A stretch of 64,000 nt of DNA from an uncultured Pelagibacteraceae bacterium (lineage in GTDB: Bacteria > Pseudomonadota > Alphaproteobacteria > Pelagibacterales > Pelagibacteraceae): contig CACJPL010000005.1 in NCBI GenBank assembly GCA_902595285.1, positions 38,722 through 102,721 on the forward strand, written 5' to 3'. How positions within the stretch are numbered: the stretch's first letter is position 1; every line of letters starts with the position of its first letter. A program made the position numbers and the translations under genes. Below the pieces are notes generated by a model, which was given only the letters and a program-made list of their open reading frames with translations, ran no database searches and was not told the origin of the DNA. Positions 37,116 to 47,210 of this stretch are shown piece by piece.

Positions 37116-39163
37116 GCTATATCGTTAATTATATCTGCTCTGTCATATAATTTTATTAAAGGTTTAAATCTTGATATATCTTCATTAGAATTTTCAATTC
37201 TTTTTATTTCCATTTCAGCAAGTAAAAAGAGATCTTTATTGTGAATTGGATCTGCTAATTTAAAATTTTTAATTCCACTTTGTTTAAAACCCAATAAATC
37301 ACCAAAACCCCTTAGTTTCATATCTTCTTCAGATATTACAAAACCATCATTTGTGTCTTTTAAAATTTTGATTCTTTTTTTTGCATTTTCACTTAAATTT
37401 GACTTGAACATAAGTATACAAGTTGAGTCTTTATTACCACGTCCAACTCTACCTCTTAATTGGTGAAGTTGAGATAAACCAAATTTATTTGCATTTTCAA
37501 TTACTATTACATTTGCATTTGGAAAATCAATTCCAACCTCAATAATTGTTGTTGAAACTAAAATTTTAAACTTATTTTTTAAAAAATTATTTAAAATGGC
37601 ATTTTTTTCTTCTAAATTTGTTTTTCCATGAAGTAAACAAACTTGATTTGGAAATTTTTTTTTTAAATAATCAAATTTTTTAACTGCTGAGGAATGATCT
37701 AATTTTTTTGATTCATCAATTAATGGACATACCCAAAATATCTGGTTACCTGATTTTATTTCTTTATTTATAAACTTTATAACATCATCAATTTTAGAAT
37801 CTAATTTACTATAAGTTTTTATTGGTTTTCTATTTTTAGGTTTTTCTCGAATTATAGAAATATCCATGTCACCATAAATAGTCATTGTTAATGTTCTAGG
37901 AATAGGTGTGGCTGTCATTAAAAGTACATCACAATCAATACCTCCTTTATCTGATAATCTTTTTCTTTGATTTACTCCAAATTTATGTTGTTCATCTATA
38001 ATTATTAATCCTAATTTTTTGAAGATGACCTTTTTTTGAAATATTGCATGTGTTCCAAAAATAATATCTATGTTGTTGTTTTCTAATTTATCAAGAATTT
38101 TTTTTTTTACTTTATAATCAGACTTTCCTGATATTAAGTCTATTTTAATAAATTTAGGAAAAATTTTTTTTGCTAAGTTAAAATGTTGTCTTGCAAGAAT
38201 TTCTGTTGGCGCCATAACTGCAACTTGGAAACCAGAATTAATAGTATTTATTGCAGCTAAAAGAGATACTATAGTTTTACCACTACCAACATCTCCTTGC
38301 AAAAGTCTAAACATTTTATTTGTTGAGGCTAAGTCATTATTTATTTCTTCCAGTGTTTTAATCTGATCATTTGTAAGAGAAAAATCCAAATTTTTTATTA
38401 ATGAATCTTGTTTATTTAAATTAATAATTTTATTTTTTTTTTTAATACGCTTTATTTTTTTTCTTATTTCAGAATTAACAAGAAATGTTGAAAAAATCTC
38501 ATCATAGGCAAGTCTTTGGTAGAAATTCGAATGAAAATTTCCAATATTTTCTGGTTTGTGTAATTCTTTAATAGAATTGTGCCAGCTAATATTTTCAAAT
38601 TTTGAGTTGATATTTTTTGAGTGCCATTCCTCGAAATTAGGTAAATTTTCAATAATTTGATTTATAATTTTATTATATACCTTCTCAGAAATTCCGTCAG
38701 TTAATGAGTACTTATTATGAAGTTGTTTTATTACAGAAGAGTCCTCTGAAATGTATTTAGGATTTGTAATTTGGTATTTATTTTTAAAATAACCTATTTT
38801 ACCGCTGACAGTAATTTCATTGCCCAGAGGAAGTATTTTTTTAATATAACCCTCATAACTATTGAAAAAAACACAATCTATTACACCTGTTCCATCATTA
38901 CATAAAACTCTATTAGGTAATTTTCTTATTCTTGGGAAGTTATATTTTTGTGGAATTATTGTTACTGTTTGTATTTCTCCAATTTTTAAATCTTTTATTT
39001 TTAATGATTTGCTTCTATCGGTATAAGATTTTGGAAGTTTCCAAAGGAAATCAAACAAATTATTAATATTTTTCTTTTTTAATAAATTTTTAGTTTTTTC
39101 TCCTACACCTTTTAATGAACTTAAATCTGACAATAAATATTCATAATTTCTTTTATTATTCAT
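37112..39163 (-). CDS. recG: ATP-dependent DNA helicase RecG
   Basis: Branch-migrating helicase that remodels stalled replication forks, 683 residues. An N-terminal wedge/OB domain is followed by two helicase domains: Walker A LLQGDVGSGKTIVSLLA near residue 290, motif II IIIDEQHKFGV, motif III LLMTATPIPRTL, and motif VI QLHQLRGRVGRG. It is divergent from sdhE with a 25-bp gap. Confidence 0.95.
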   Translation of the reverse strand: MNNKRNYEYLLSDLSSLKGVGEKTKNLLKKKNINNLFDFLWKLPKSYTDRSKSLKIKDLKIGEIQTVTIIPQKYNFPRIRKLPNRVLCNDGTGVIDCVFFNSYEGYIKKILPLGNEITVSGKIGYFKNKYQITNPKYISEDSSVIKQLHNKYSLTDGISEKVYNKIINQIIENLPNFEEWHSKNINSKFENISWHNSIKELHKPENIGNFHSNFYQRLAYDEIFSTFLVNSEIRKKIKRIKKKNKIINLNKQDSLIKNLDFSLTNDQIKTLEEINNDLASTNKMFRLLQGDVGSGKTIVSLLAAINTINSGFQVAVMAPTEILARQHFNLAKKIFPKFIKIDLISGKSDYKVKKKILDKLENNNIDIIFGTHAIFQKKVIFKKLGLIIIDEQHKFGVNQRKRLSDKGGIDCDVLLMTATPIPRTLTMTIYGDMDISIIREKPKNRKPIKTYSKLDSKIDDVIKFINKEIKSGNQIFWVCPLIDESKKLDHSSAVKKFDYLKKKFPNQVCLLHGKTNLEEKNAILNNFLKNKFKILVSTTIIEVGIDFPNANVIVIENANKFGLSQLHQLRGRVGRGNKDSTCILMFKSNLSENAKKRIKILKDTNDGFVISEEDMKLRGFGDLLGFKQSGIKNFKLADPIHNKDLFLLAEMEIKRIENSNEDISRFKPLIKLYDRADIINDIA

Positions 39164-39188
39164 TAACTACTAATATATTCTAATAATT

Positions 39189-39452
39189 ATGATCAATATA
39201 GATGAATTAAAAAAAAAAATTATCTATCGATCTAATTATAGAGGCACTAAAGAGATGGACAATCTTTTAGGTGCATTTACTAAAAAATATATAAATATTT
39301 TAAATGAAAATGATCTGCTTGATTTAGAGAAATTATTAAATGTAGATGACTCAAATTTATATAATTTTTATAATGGATTAAAAACTACTATTGATTTTGA
39401 GAATAATAATATAAATCAATTATATAAGAATTTTGATTATTTAAAAAAATGA
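39189..39452 (+). CDS. sdhE: Succinate dehydrogenase flavinylation factor SdhE
   Basis: 87-residue helical protein promoting covalent FAD attachment to SdhA. The RGxxE motif is in YRGTKEMDNLLGAF near residues 18-31, the family hallmark. Its TGA stop directly abuts the 3' CCA end of the opposite-strand tRNA-Ser with no spacer. Confidence 0.88.
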   Translation: MINIDELKKKIIYRSNYRGTKEMDNLLGAFTKKYINILNENDLLDLEKLLNVDDSNLYNFYNGLKTTIDFENNNINQLYKNFDYLKK

Positions 39453-39542
39453 TGGCGGAGAGACTGGGATTCGAACCCAGGAAAGAGTTGCCCCTTTGCC
39501 GGTTTTCAAGACCGGTGCTTTCAACCGCTCAGCCATCTCTCC
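39453..39542 (-). tRNA. tRNA-Ser (UGA)
   Basis: 90 nt including encoded CCA, with the long variable arm typical of serine tRNAs (GCAAAGGGGCAACTCTTTC region). The acceptor GGAGAGA pairs with TCTCTCC. The anticodon loop is CTTGAAA between CCGGT and ACCGG, giving TGA. Confidence 0.97.
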
Positions 39543-39627
39543 GTGAGCAAGGTTTTATAATTATAATTATTTAATTCAACCCTAAAATGGTCTAATAAAC
39601 TTAATTATTGCTAATACCAGGTATCCT

Positions 39628-40506
39628 ATGAATAAAGAATTTAATAAAGGCTTATTACTTGCAGGGTTTGGTTCTTTCTGGTGGGGCTTCTTTGGAGTTA
39701 TATATTTTAAATATATTGCTTATATAGGACATATAGAATTGGTTATACACAGATGTTTGTGGACAACATTCACATTAATAATAACTACTTTTTTTTTTTC
39801 AAAGTGGGATACTTTTTTAAAAATTATTAAAAGCAAATTTAACTTATTTTATTTATTTATCTCAGGTTTTTTAATTTTTATTAATTGGAGTGTATGGATA
39901 TATGCTATTGCATCTAATAGAATTATAGATGCAAGTTTTGGATATTTTATTATGCCTATTTTAAGTGTAATGTTAGGTTTTATTTTTTTTAAAGAAAAAC
40001 TTAACAAAAAAAGAATTTTCGCAATTGCATTAGTATTTTTATCAATTCTATTTTTAATATTAGCAAGTATTAAATCCTTACCTTGGGTTGGTTTAATTGT
40101 TGCTTTAAGCTGGGGATTTTACAATTTAGTTAGAAAGAAAATTAATGTTGATACTGACGTGGGTCTTTTAATTGAAAGTTTGTTTATATTACCATTTGCA
40201 CTTTTAACTTTTTATTTAATTGTAGACAAAGGATTAAACGATTTTCAATTTTCCGATCCACCAATGATGATGTTTATTTTTCTCGCAGGACCTATGACTG
40301 TAATTCCTTTATTTTTATATGTAAGAGGGGTTGAACTATGCGGTTTAGGTCCAACTGGGATGATTTTTTATATAACTCCAACATTACAGTTTTTATTAGG
40401 ATATTTTTATTACAATGAGCCTTTTTCAATTACAAAATTAGTTAGTTTTATTTTTATTTGGATTGCTGTAATTATATATTTAAAGGATCTAAATGAAACG
40501 ATTTAA
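39628..40506 (+). CDS. rarD: RarD-type EamA/DMT permease
   Basis: Ten-helix drug/metabolite transporter family protein of 292 residues. GFGSFWWGFFGVIYFKYI, IELVIHRCLWT, NRIIDASFGYFIMPIL and ELCGLGPTGMIFYITPTLQFLLG are typical of RarD. The substrate is unknown. It overlaps the next gene by 14 bp. Confidence 0.87.
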   Translation: MNKEFNKGLLLAGFGSFWWGFFGVIYFKYIAYIGHIELVIHRCLWTTFTLIITTFFFSKWDTFLKIIKSKFNLFYLFISGFLIFINWSVWIYAIASNRIIDASFGYFIMPILSVMLGFIFFKEKLNKKRIFAIALVFLSILFLILASIKSLPWVGLIVALSWGFYNLVRKKINVDTDVGLLIESLFILPFALLTFYLIVDKGLNDFQFSDPPMMMFIFLAGPMTVIPLFLYVRGVELCGLGPTGMIFYITPTLQFLLGYFYYNEPFSITKLVSFIFIWIAVIIYLKDLNETI

Positions 40507-41494
40507 TTTTATTCTATTTTTCATTTTAATTTTTATCAATAGTTCATTTGCCGATATAAATAAAGATTTTGAAAATTGGAAAGTTAATTTTAAAAAAATA
40601 GCTTTAGAAAATAATATATCTGAAAAGACTTTCGATAAAGTTATGTCTAATACTAAATTTTTATCAGATGTGATCAAATATGATAGATATCAACCTGAAT
40701 TTTACGAAGACACTAAAACTTATATTTCAAAAAGAACTTCAACAAAAAAAGTTTCATTTGGTAAAAAATTTTATCAAAAAAACTCAAAATTAATAAACAC
40801 AGTTCAAAATAAATTTAATATAGAAAGAGAATTATTATTGGCTTTGATGGGGATTGAAACCAACTTTGGAACATACGTTGGAAAAATGGATATTTTATCT
40901 TCTTTAGCAACTTTAAGTTTTGACAAAAGAAGATCTGAATTTTTTACTAATGAACTATTAATTCTTTTAAGATTGATTGAAAATGAACAGATTGATTATA
41001 AAACGTTATATGGATCTTGGGCTGGTGCATTTGGTTTTTTTCAATTTATGCCATCAACTATGAAAAACTACGCAATTGATTACGACGGGAATGGTTCAAT
41101 TGATCTTAAGAATAATTATGATGCTTATGCTTCAGCCTCAAATTATTTAAATCAAATAGGTTGGAAAAGTGATTATCCTTGCTTTTACAGAATTGATTTA
41201 TCAGATAGTATCCCAAGTAAATATTTAAATATTTCAGCTAAAAAAATTCATGACAAAAGAAAATTAAAATATTTTAGGAAATATATCAAAAATCACGATC
41301 AAATTGATAACAAGTTCGATAAGTTAAATGCAGCAATTATAACACCTGATAAAGATATAATACCTGATGCAGAAACTTTAAATCCAGCCTATATCGTGTT
41401 TGATAATTATGAGATAATTTTAAAATGGAATAGATCATTGCGATTTGCTTTAGCTGTTTGTACATTAAAAGATAAACTCAAAAATGAACTTTAG
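40493..41494 (+). CDS. Lytic murein transglycosylase, MltB family
   Basis: Exported peptidoglycan-cleaving enzyme of 333 residues. Signal peptide residues 1-20 (ending SSFA). The catalytic Glu is in LLALMGIETNFGTYVGK near residue 122, and GSWAGAFGFFQFMPSTMKNYAIDYDGNG near 178-205 is family-typical. First of three overlapping murein genes with the SPOR lipoprotein and the carboxypeptidase. Confidence 0.92.
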   Translation: MKRFNFILFFILIFINSSFADINKDFENWKVNFKKIALENNISEKTFDKVMSNTKFLSDVIKYDRYQPEFYEDTKTYISKRTSTKKVSFGKKFYQKNSKLINTVQNKFNIERELLLALMGIETNFGTYVGKMDILSSLATLSFDKRRSEFFTNELLILLRLIENEQIDYKTLYGSWAGAFGFFQFMPSTMKNYAIDYDGNGSIDLKNNYDAYASASNYLNQIGWKSDYPCFYRIDLSDSIPSKYLNISAKKIHDKRKLKYFRKYIKNHDQIDNKFDKLNAAIITPDKDIIPDAETLNPAYIVFDNYEIILKWNRSLRFALAVCTLKDKLKNEL

Positions 41495-42245
41495 AAATTT
41501 TTTATTAGTTTTATCAATATTTTTTTTTTCAGCTTGCAATCAATTTGATAAAAATAATAAATCTGTATTACTTATAAGTGATCAAAAATATAGTAACACT
41601 GGCTTTGCATTAATTTATGATGATGAATTAAAAAAAAATAAACAAATATCAAAAAAAATTGATAATAGATCGCTTTTAATTTTTCATAACAAGATAAAAA
41701 AAAATTCTTTCGTTAAAATTACTAACCCAGTTAATGACAAGTCAATTATAGCAGAAGTAATTTCAAATAATGTTAAATTTTCAGATTTTTATAACTCAGT
41801 TATTACCAAAAGAATTGCAGAAGAGTTATTACTAGATCCCAAAGAACCTTACATAGATCTAAGATTAATTTCTAACAATTCAACTTTCATAGCTAAAAAA
41901 GCTAGAACCTTTGATGAAGAAAAAAAAGTAGCTGAAAAAGCTCCAGTTGATGGAATTACCATAGACAATTTAGGTGCAGAAAAAGAAATAGAAACAAAAA
42001 TAAAAAAACAAAAATTTTTATATTCCATCAAGATTGCAGATTTTTATTACAGAGACTCTGCAGAAAATATGATTAATAGAATAAAAGAAGAAACAAATAT
42101 AAAAAATCATGCAATAAAGAAACTGTCAAAAACTAAATATAGGGTATTATTAGGTCCATTTAATGATATAAAAAAACTAGAAAAATCATTTAAAGAAATA
42201 AAAGTATTAAATTTTGAAAATATAGAAATATTAAAAGATGTATAG
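41484..42245 (+). CDS. rlpA: RlpA-like SPOR-domain lipoprotein, degenerate catalytic half
   Basis: 253-residue lipoprotein: lipobox FFSAC near residue 18, a double-psi-barrel-like middle (FVKITNPVNDKSIIAEV near 75), and a C-terminal SPOR domain (residues about 175-250, FLYSIKIADFYYRDSAENMI to YRVLLGPFNDIKKLEKSF). The position between mltB and dac fits RlpA. However the usual catalytic stretch (VRINDRGPF-like) reads EVISNNVKF, so the catalytic Asp appears lost. It probably binds denuded septal glycan without cutting it. Confidence 0.78.
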   Translation: MNFRNFLLVLSIFFFSACNQFDKNNKSVLLISDQKYSNTGFALIYDDELKKNKQISKKIDNRSLLIFHNKIKKNSFVKITNPVNDKSIIAEVISNNVKFSDFYNSVITKRIAEELLLDPKEPYIDLRLISNNSTFIAKKARTFDEEKKVAEKAPVDGITIDNLGAEKEIETKIKKQKFLYSIKIADFYYRDSAENMINRIKEETNIKNHAIKKLSKTKYRVLLGPFNDIKKLEKSFKEIKVLNFENIEILKDV

Positions 42246-43389
42246 ATTAATATTAATTGTAATATTTTTTACACTGTCATTTATAAATTTTTCTAAAGCT
42301 AATTTTGATGTTAAGGCAAGAACTGCAATATTACAGGATTACCATTCTGGAGAAATTCTTTATGAAAAGGAAGCAGACATATCAATTTACCCTGCATCTA
42401 TGACAAAAATTATGACGGCAATAATTGCTTTTGATTTAATAAAATCTGGAGATCTTAATTTAGATGAAAAATTTATAATTTCTGAAAAAGCTTGGCGATT
42501 ATCAACATCTGGTTATTCATCAATGTTTATAATGGTTGGTGATGAAGTCTCAGTAGAAGATTTATTGAGAGGTATAATTGTTGCTTCTGGTAACGACGCC
42601 TGTGTAGCTTTAGCAGAGGGCATTGCTGGAACAGAGGATGAATTTGCTATTTTAATGACTACTAAAGCAAAAGAATTGGGTATGGATAATACAAATTTTT
42701 CTAACTCATCTGGAATAAATGATCCAGATAACTATTCAACTGTTAGAGATATTTTAAAAATGTCTCAATATTTAATTAAAGAGCATCCGAAGTTTTATAA
42801 AATGTTTGCAGAGAAAGAATTTACTTGGGATAGAACTGGTGGTGATCCAATCAAACAAGGAAACAGAAATCCTTTACTATATAAAAATTTAGGAGCTGAT
42901 GGGATTAAAACCGGATATTTAGCTGTAGAAAAATATTCTTTAGCGTCGTCAATTAACAGAAAAGGAAGAAGACTTATTGCTGTTGGTAGCGGCTTTAATT
43001 CAAAAAATTCCAGATCTCGTGAAAGTACTAAGTTACTTACATTTGGTTTAACTAATTTTGATCTTGTAGAAATTGCAAAAGCTAACAAACCTTTTAGTAA
43101 AATTGATGTTTGGCTAGGTAAAGAAAATAGTGTCGAAGCACACACTAAAGAAGATGTTTATAAGACGATAAAAAAAGCAAAAAAGAAACTTTTAAAAGTA
43201 GTTATTAAGTATGATGGACCAGTTGAGGCACCAATTAAAAAAGACCAAAAAATAGCTACACTAAGAGTCGTTTATGATCAAGAGCTGGTCGGGGAGTATG
43301 ATTTGCTTTCATCAAAAGAAATAAAAAAAGTTAATTTTTTTAGCAGATTTATTAAATCGATTAATTATTTAATTTGGGGTGATGTCTAA
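42238..43389 (+). CDS. dacC: D-alanyl-D-alanine carboxypeptidase (PBP5/6 family)
   Basis: Periplasmic S11 serine peptidase trimming pentapeptide stems, 383 residues. Signal peptide residues 1-21. The three active-site motifs are present: SxxK as SMTK (54-57), SGN (117-119) and KTG (in GIKTGYLAV near residue 222). The C-terminal beta domain ends with a hydrophobic/amphipathic anchor (NFFSRFIKSINYLIWG). Overlaps rlpA by 8 bp and tmk by 11 bp. dacA and dacC cannot be distinguished. Confidence 0.92.
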   Translation: MYRLILIVIFFTLSFINFSKANFDVKARTAILQDYHSGEILYEKEADISIYPASMTKIMTAIIAFDLIKSGDLNLDEKFIISEKAWRLSTSGYSSMFIMVGDEVSVEDLLRGIIVASGNDACVALAEGIAGTEDEFAILMTTKAKELGMDNTNFSNSSGINDPDNYSTVRDILKMSQYLIKEHPKFYKMFAEKEFTWDRTGGDPIKQGNRNPLLYKNLGADGIKTGYLAVEKYSLASSINRKGRRLIAVGSGFNSKNSRSRESTKLLTFGLTNFDLVEIAKANKPFSKIDVWLGKENSVEAHTKEDVYKTIKKAKKKLLKVVIKYDGPVEAPIKKDQKIATLRVVYDQELVGEYDLLSSKEIKKVNFFSRFIKSINYLIWGDV

Positions 43390-43996
43390 AAAACCAATCA
43401 TTGTCTTTGAGGGTATAGAGGGCAGTGGTAAAAGTCACCATATAAATAAAATATCTAAATATTTAGATAAGAAAAAAATTAGTTATATAAAGATAAGAGA
43501 ACCTGGTGGAAGTATTAACTCAGAAAAAATAAGAAGATTAATCTTAAATAAAAAATCTGATTTTAATATACACACTGATCTACTTTTGTATTTAGCAGCA
43601 CGTAGTGAAAACATAAATCTTATAAAAAAATCTTACAAAAAAAAAATTATTTTAATTGATAGATTTGTAGATTCAACCATTGCATATCAGCATTATGGTA
43701 TGGGAGTAGATTTAAAAATTATAAATCTTATAAATAGATTTTTACTAAAAAATATTAAAGTCAACTTTACTTTTCTTAATGTTGTAAATAAAAAAAATCT
43801 TTTTCAAAGACTAAAAAAAAGAAAATCTTTAAACCGATATGATCAATTTGATATAAATTTTTATAATAATGTACAAAAAGGTTTTTTAAAATTAGCTAAA
43901 TTAAGTAAAAAATCATATAAAATAATTGATTCAAACTTAGATATAAAAAAAAATGAAGATTTAATTATTAATCAACTCAAAAAGTTAATTAAATGA
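43379..43996 (+). CDS. tmk: Thymidylate kinase
   Basis: Phosphorylates dTMP, 205 residues. P-loop FEGIEGSGKSHH near residues 10-21, the DRx motif in LIDRFVDSTIAYQHYG near 99-114 and the lid region KRKSLNRYD. It overlaps holB by 4 bp, the usual tmk-holB pair. Confidence 0.93.
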   Translation: MMSKKPIIVFEGIEGSGKSHHINKISKYLDKKKISYIKIREPGGSINSEKIRRLILNKKSDFNIHTDLLLYLAARSENINLIKKSYKKKIILIDRFVDSTIAYQHYGMGVDLKIINLINRFLLKNIKVNFTFLNVVNKKNLFQRLKKRKSLNRYDQFDINFYNNVQKGFLKLAKLSKKSYKIIDSNLDIKKNEDLIINQLKKLIK

Positions 43997-44922
43997 ATTT
44001 AGATCCCTCAACTCAAATAAATCTGTTTGAGCATAAAGAAATTTTTAATCAATTATATAAATTATATAAAAAAGATATATTACCTAATAAAATTCTTTTA
44101 TCTGGTGAAAAAGGTATTGGAAAATCTACATTAGCATATCATTTAATTAATTTTGTATTGTCAGAAAATGAAGAATATCCCTACAATTACGAAAATAAAA
44201 AAATTAATACTGAAAATAAGTCATATAAACTTATACAAAATAAATCTAACCCAAATTTTTACTTAATTGATGTTCAAGAAGATAAGAAAAATATTGATAT
44301 TAATCAAATTAGAGAATTGATAATAAATATAAACAAATCTTCTTTTAATAAAAAAAAAAGATTTGTTCTAATTGATAACATTGAATTTTTAAACATAAAT
44401 TCCATTAATGCTGTATTAAAAGTTTTAGAAGAACCCAATGAAAATATAAACTTTATTTTAATTAATAATAATAAAAGTGTACTACCAACTCTTAAATCTA
44501 GATGTTTAAATTTCAAAGTTTTTTTAACAAAAGAACAGTCTATTAGAATTGTTAATCAATTACTAAACGATGACATAAATACAATTATTAACAATAGGTT
44601 ATTTGATCATTATACAACTCCTGGAAAATTATTTAAATTAATTAGGTTATCTGAGGAATATAACTTAGATTTTGTTAATTTTGATCTAAACACAACTTTA
44701 AAAACTATAATTAAAGATAAAATTTATAAAAAAGATAAATCGATAATTGAAATTATTTATTCTTTTATTGAACTTTATTTTAGAAACAATATATCAAGTA
44801 AAAATATTGGTTTGCTAATGCCATACCATTATTTTTTAAAAAAAATTAATAATACTAAAATTTATAATTTAGATGAGGAAACATTGTTTATGGAATTTGA
44901 GGATAAAATATTAAATGGATAA
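43993..44922 (+). CDS. holB: DNA polymerase III delta-prime subunit
   Basis: Clamp-loader subunit of 309 residues. Walker A-like ILLSGEKGIGKSTLAYH near residue 33 and NSINAVLKVLEEPNENINFILI near 137-158 with the SRC-type sensor (LKSRCLNF) near 165. The usual four-Cys zinc module between them is absent, which occurs in alphaproteobacterial forms. Weakly conserved C-terminus. Confidence 0.9.
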   Translation: MNLDPSTQINLFEHKEIFNQLYKLYKKDILPNKILLSGEKGIGKSTLAYHLINFVLSENEEYPYNYENKKINTENKSYKLIQNKSNPNFYLIDVQEDKKNIDINQIRELIININKSSFNKKKRFVLIDNIEFLNINSINAVLKVLEEPNENINFILINNNKSVLPTLKSRCLNFKVFLTKEQSIRIVNQLLNDDINTIINNRLFDHYTTPGKLFKLIRLSEEYNLDFVNFDLNTTLKTIIKDKIYKKDKSIIEIIYSFIELYFRNNISSKNIGLLMPYHYFLKKINNTKIYNLDEETLFMEFEDKILNG

Positions 44923-46456
44923 AACTTTTTATATTACTACACCAATATACTATCCATCAGCAAAGCCACATATGGGTCACGCATATTCAAGTATTATCGC
45001 TGATTTTTTTGCAAGATTTAAAACAATAGACAATTATCAGGTTCATTTTCTTACAGGTACAGATGAACATGGTTTAAAAATTCAAAGATCTGCAGAAAAA
45101 GCAGGTATGGAGCCCCAAATATTTTGTGATCAAATTAGCCAAACCTTTAGAGGTCTTTCGGATACTTTGAATTTATCAAATACTGATTTTATAAGAACTA
45201 CAGAGTCTAGACATAAAAAAACAGTTCAGTATCTTTGGAACGAACTTGAGAAAAATGATGACATATACTTATCAAATTATACTGGATGGTATTCGGTATC
45301 AGATGAAGCATTTTATAGCGAAGATGAAATTGAAGAAGTAGATGGGAAAAAAATTGCAACATCTTCAAAATCTTCTGTTGAATGGATTGAGGAAGAATCC
45401 TACTTTTTTAGACTTTCAAAGTGGGAAAAACCGTTATTAGATTATTATGAAGCTAATCCAGATTTCATTTCTCCACAATCTAGAAAAAATGAAGTTATTA
45501 GTTTTGTAAAAAGTGGTCTTAAAGATCTTTCAGTAAGTAGAAAAAGTTTTTCTTGGGGTATACCAGTTCCAAATAATAAAAATCATGTAATATATGTTTG
45601 GCTCGATGCTTTAACAAATTATTTAAGTTCATTAAATTATCCTCATACAGATGATGATTTGTTTAAAAAATTTTGGCCAGCCTCTATGCATTTAATTGGA
45701 AAAGATATACTTAGATTCCATGCTGTTTATTGGCCTGCTTTTTTATTAGCAGCGAAAATTGATTTACCGAAAAGAGTTTATGGACATGGATGGATATTAT
45801 CTGGGGAAGAAAAAATGTCAAAATCTAAAGGAAATATACTCGATCCATTAGAGATAATTAAAGAATATGGTTTAGATCCTTTAAGATACTACTTAATTAA
45901 AGAAGTTTCTTTTGGCAATGATGGAAACATATCTCAAGAGAGACTAGAAGATTGCATTAATAGTGATTTAGCTAACAATTATGGAAATTTATGTCAGCGT
46001 GTAACTGCTTTTACAATAAAAAATTGTGATGGAAAAATTCCATTAGAAGTAAAATTTATTGATGAGGATTTATTAATACTAAATAAGTATAAAGATAATT
46101 TGGATAATATTAGGTCTCAAATTGACAATCAAAATATTAATTTTTATATCGATTATATTGTCAATTCACTTTTTGAAGCTAACAAATATTTTAATGATCA
46201 AGAACCATGGAAAAAAAAAGATGATATAATTAGATTAAATACTATTGTTTACACTACATTAGAAATTGTAAGAAAAATAAGTTTTTTATTATATCCAATT
46301 ATTCCCAAATCTTCTCTAAAGGCATTAAATATTTTTGATATTGAAGAAAAAGATATAAAATTAGATACAGTTTCAAATAATGATTATTTAACAAAAGGTA
46401 ACAATATAAATAAAATTGATATACTTTTTAAAAAAATAGAAAAAAACAATGATTGA
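44915..46456 (+). CDS. metG: Methionyl-tRNA synthetase
   Basis: Class I synthetase of 513 residues. HMGH (in AKPHMGHAYSS) is the HIGH motif, KMSKSKGNILDP near residue 304 the KMSKS loop. The inserted knuckle has no zinc cysteines and the C-terminal Arc1p-like tRNA-binding domain is missing, giving the short form common in alphaproteobacteria. Overlaps holB and tatD by 8 bp each. Confidence 0.95.
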   Translation: MDKTFYITTPIYYPSAKPHMGHAYSSIIADFFARFKTIDNYQVHFLTGTDEHGLKIQRSAEKAGMEPQIFCDQISQTFRGLSDTLNLSNTDFIRTTESRHKKTVQYLWNELEKNDDIYLSNYTGWYSVSDEAFYSEDEIEEVDGKKIATSSKSSVEWIEEESYFFRLSKWEKPLLDYYEANPDFISPQSRKNEVISFVKSGLKDLSVSRKSFSWGIPVPNNKNHVIYVWLDALTNYLSSLNYPHTDDDLFKKFWPASMHLIGKDILRFHAVYWPAFLLAAKIDLPKRVYGHGWILSGEEKMSKSKGNILDPLEIIKEYGLDPLRYYLIKEVSFGNDGNISQERLEDCINSDLANNYGNLCQRVTAFTIKNCDGKIPLEVKFIDEDLLILNKYKDNLDNIRSQIDNQNINFYIDYIVNSLFEANKYFNDQEPWKKKDDIIRLNTIVYTTLEIVRKISFLLYPIIPKSSLKALNIFDIEEKDIKLDTVSNNDYLTKGNNINKIDILFKKIEKNND

Positions 46457-47210
46457 TTCACATTGTCATCTAGATCATGAGCCATTATTAAGTGACTTGT
46501 CTAATGTAATACAAAGATCAAAAGAAGTGGGTTTAGAAAAATTATTAACTATCTCAACATCTTTTGAAAGTTTTTCTAGAGTAAAAGAATTAATTAATAA
46601 AGATGAAATGATCTATGGCACTATTGGTATTCATCCACATGAAAGCTCTACAAATATTATTACTTCAAAACAGATCATTGAAAGTTTGAATGAAGATTCT
46701 AAAATTATTGGAATTGGTGAAACTGGTTTAGATTTTTATTATAATAATAGCGAAAAAGACAAACAGATAGCAAGTTTTAAAGAACATATAGATGCATCCA
46801 TAAAAACCAATACTCCATTAATTGTTCATTCAAGAGATGCAGAAAAAGAGACTTTTGAGATTTTAAATGAATATAAAAATAAAAACCTTAAAATTTTGAT
46901 GCATTGTTTTACTGGTTCAAAAGAATTCTCTGAAAAATTATTAAATTTGAATTCATTCTTTTCAGCAAGTGGAATCATTACTTTTAAAAATTCATTAGAT
47001 TTACAAGAAACTTTTAGATCTATTCCAATGGATAATATTTTAATTGAGACTGATAGTCCTTTTTTAGCACCCGTTCCTAAAAGAGGAAAAAAAAATGAAC
47101 CATCATTTATTGATTTTACTGCTGCAAAGCTGGCAGAGATAAAAAATGTATCTAAAGAAGATCTTGTTAAAAAAACTACAAACAACTTTAATAAACTTTT
47201 TTTTAATTGA
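46449..47210 (+). CDS. tatD: TatD-family metal-dependent DNase
   Basis: TIM-barrel hydrolase of 253 residues. Metal ligands are visible in MIDSHCHLDHE, GIGETGLDFYY, LIVHSRDAEKE, MHCFTGS and LIETDSPFLAP. It is placed after metG as in many bacteria. Acts as 3'-5' DNase in repair in studied members. Overlaps the next gene by 4 bp. Confidence 0.92.
   Translation: MIDSHCHLDHEPLLSDLSNVIQRSKEVGLEKLLTISTSFESFSRVKELINKDEMIYGTIGIHPHESSTNIITSKQIIESLNEDSKIIGIGETGLDFYYNNSEKDKQIASFKEHIDASIKTNTPLIVHSRDAEKETFEILNEYKNKNLKILMHCFTGSKEFSEKLLNLNSFFSASGIITFKNSLDLQETFRSIPMDNILIETDSPFLAPVPKRGKKNEPSFIDFTAAKLAEIKNVSKEDLVKKTTNNFNKLFFN

Noticed and set aside
42795..43145. Minus-strand 116-residue frame inside the D-Ala-D-Ala carboxypeptidase gene
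   Set aside because: It overlaps the conserved KTG region of the real gene and has no recognisable features.
46826..47185. Minus-strand 119-residue frame inside tatD
   Set aside because: Shadow frame within conserved TatD; no start signal or motif.
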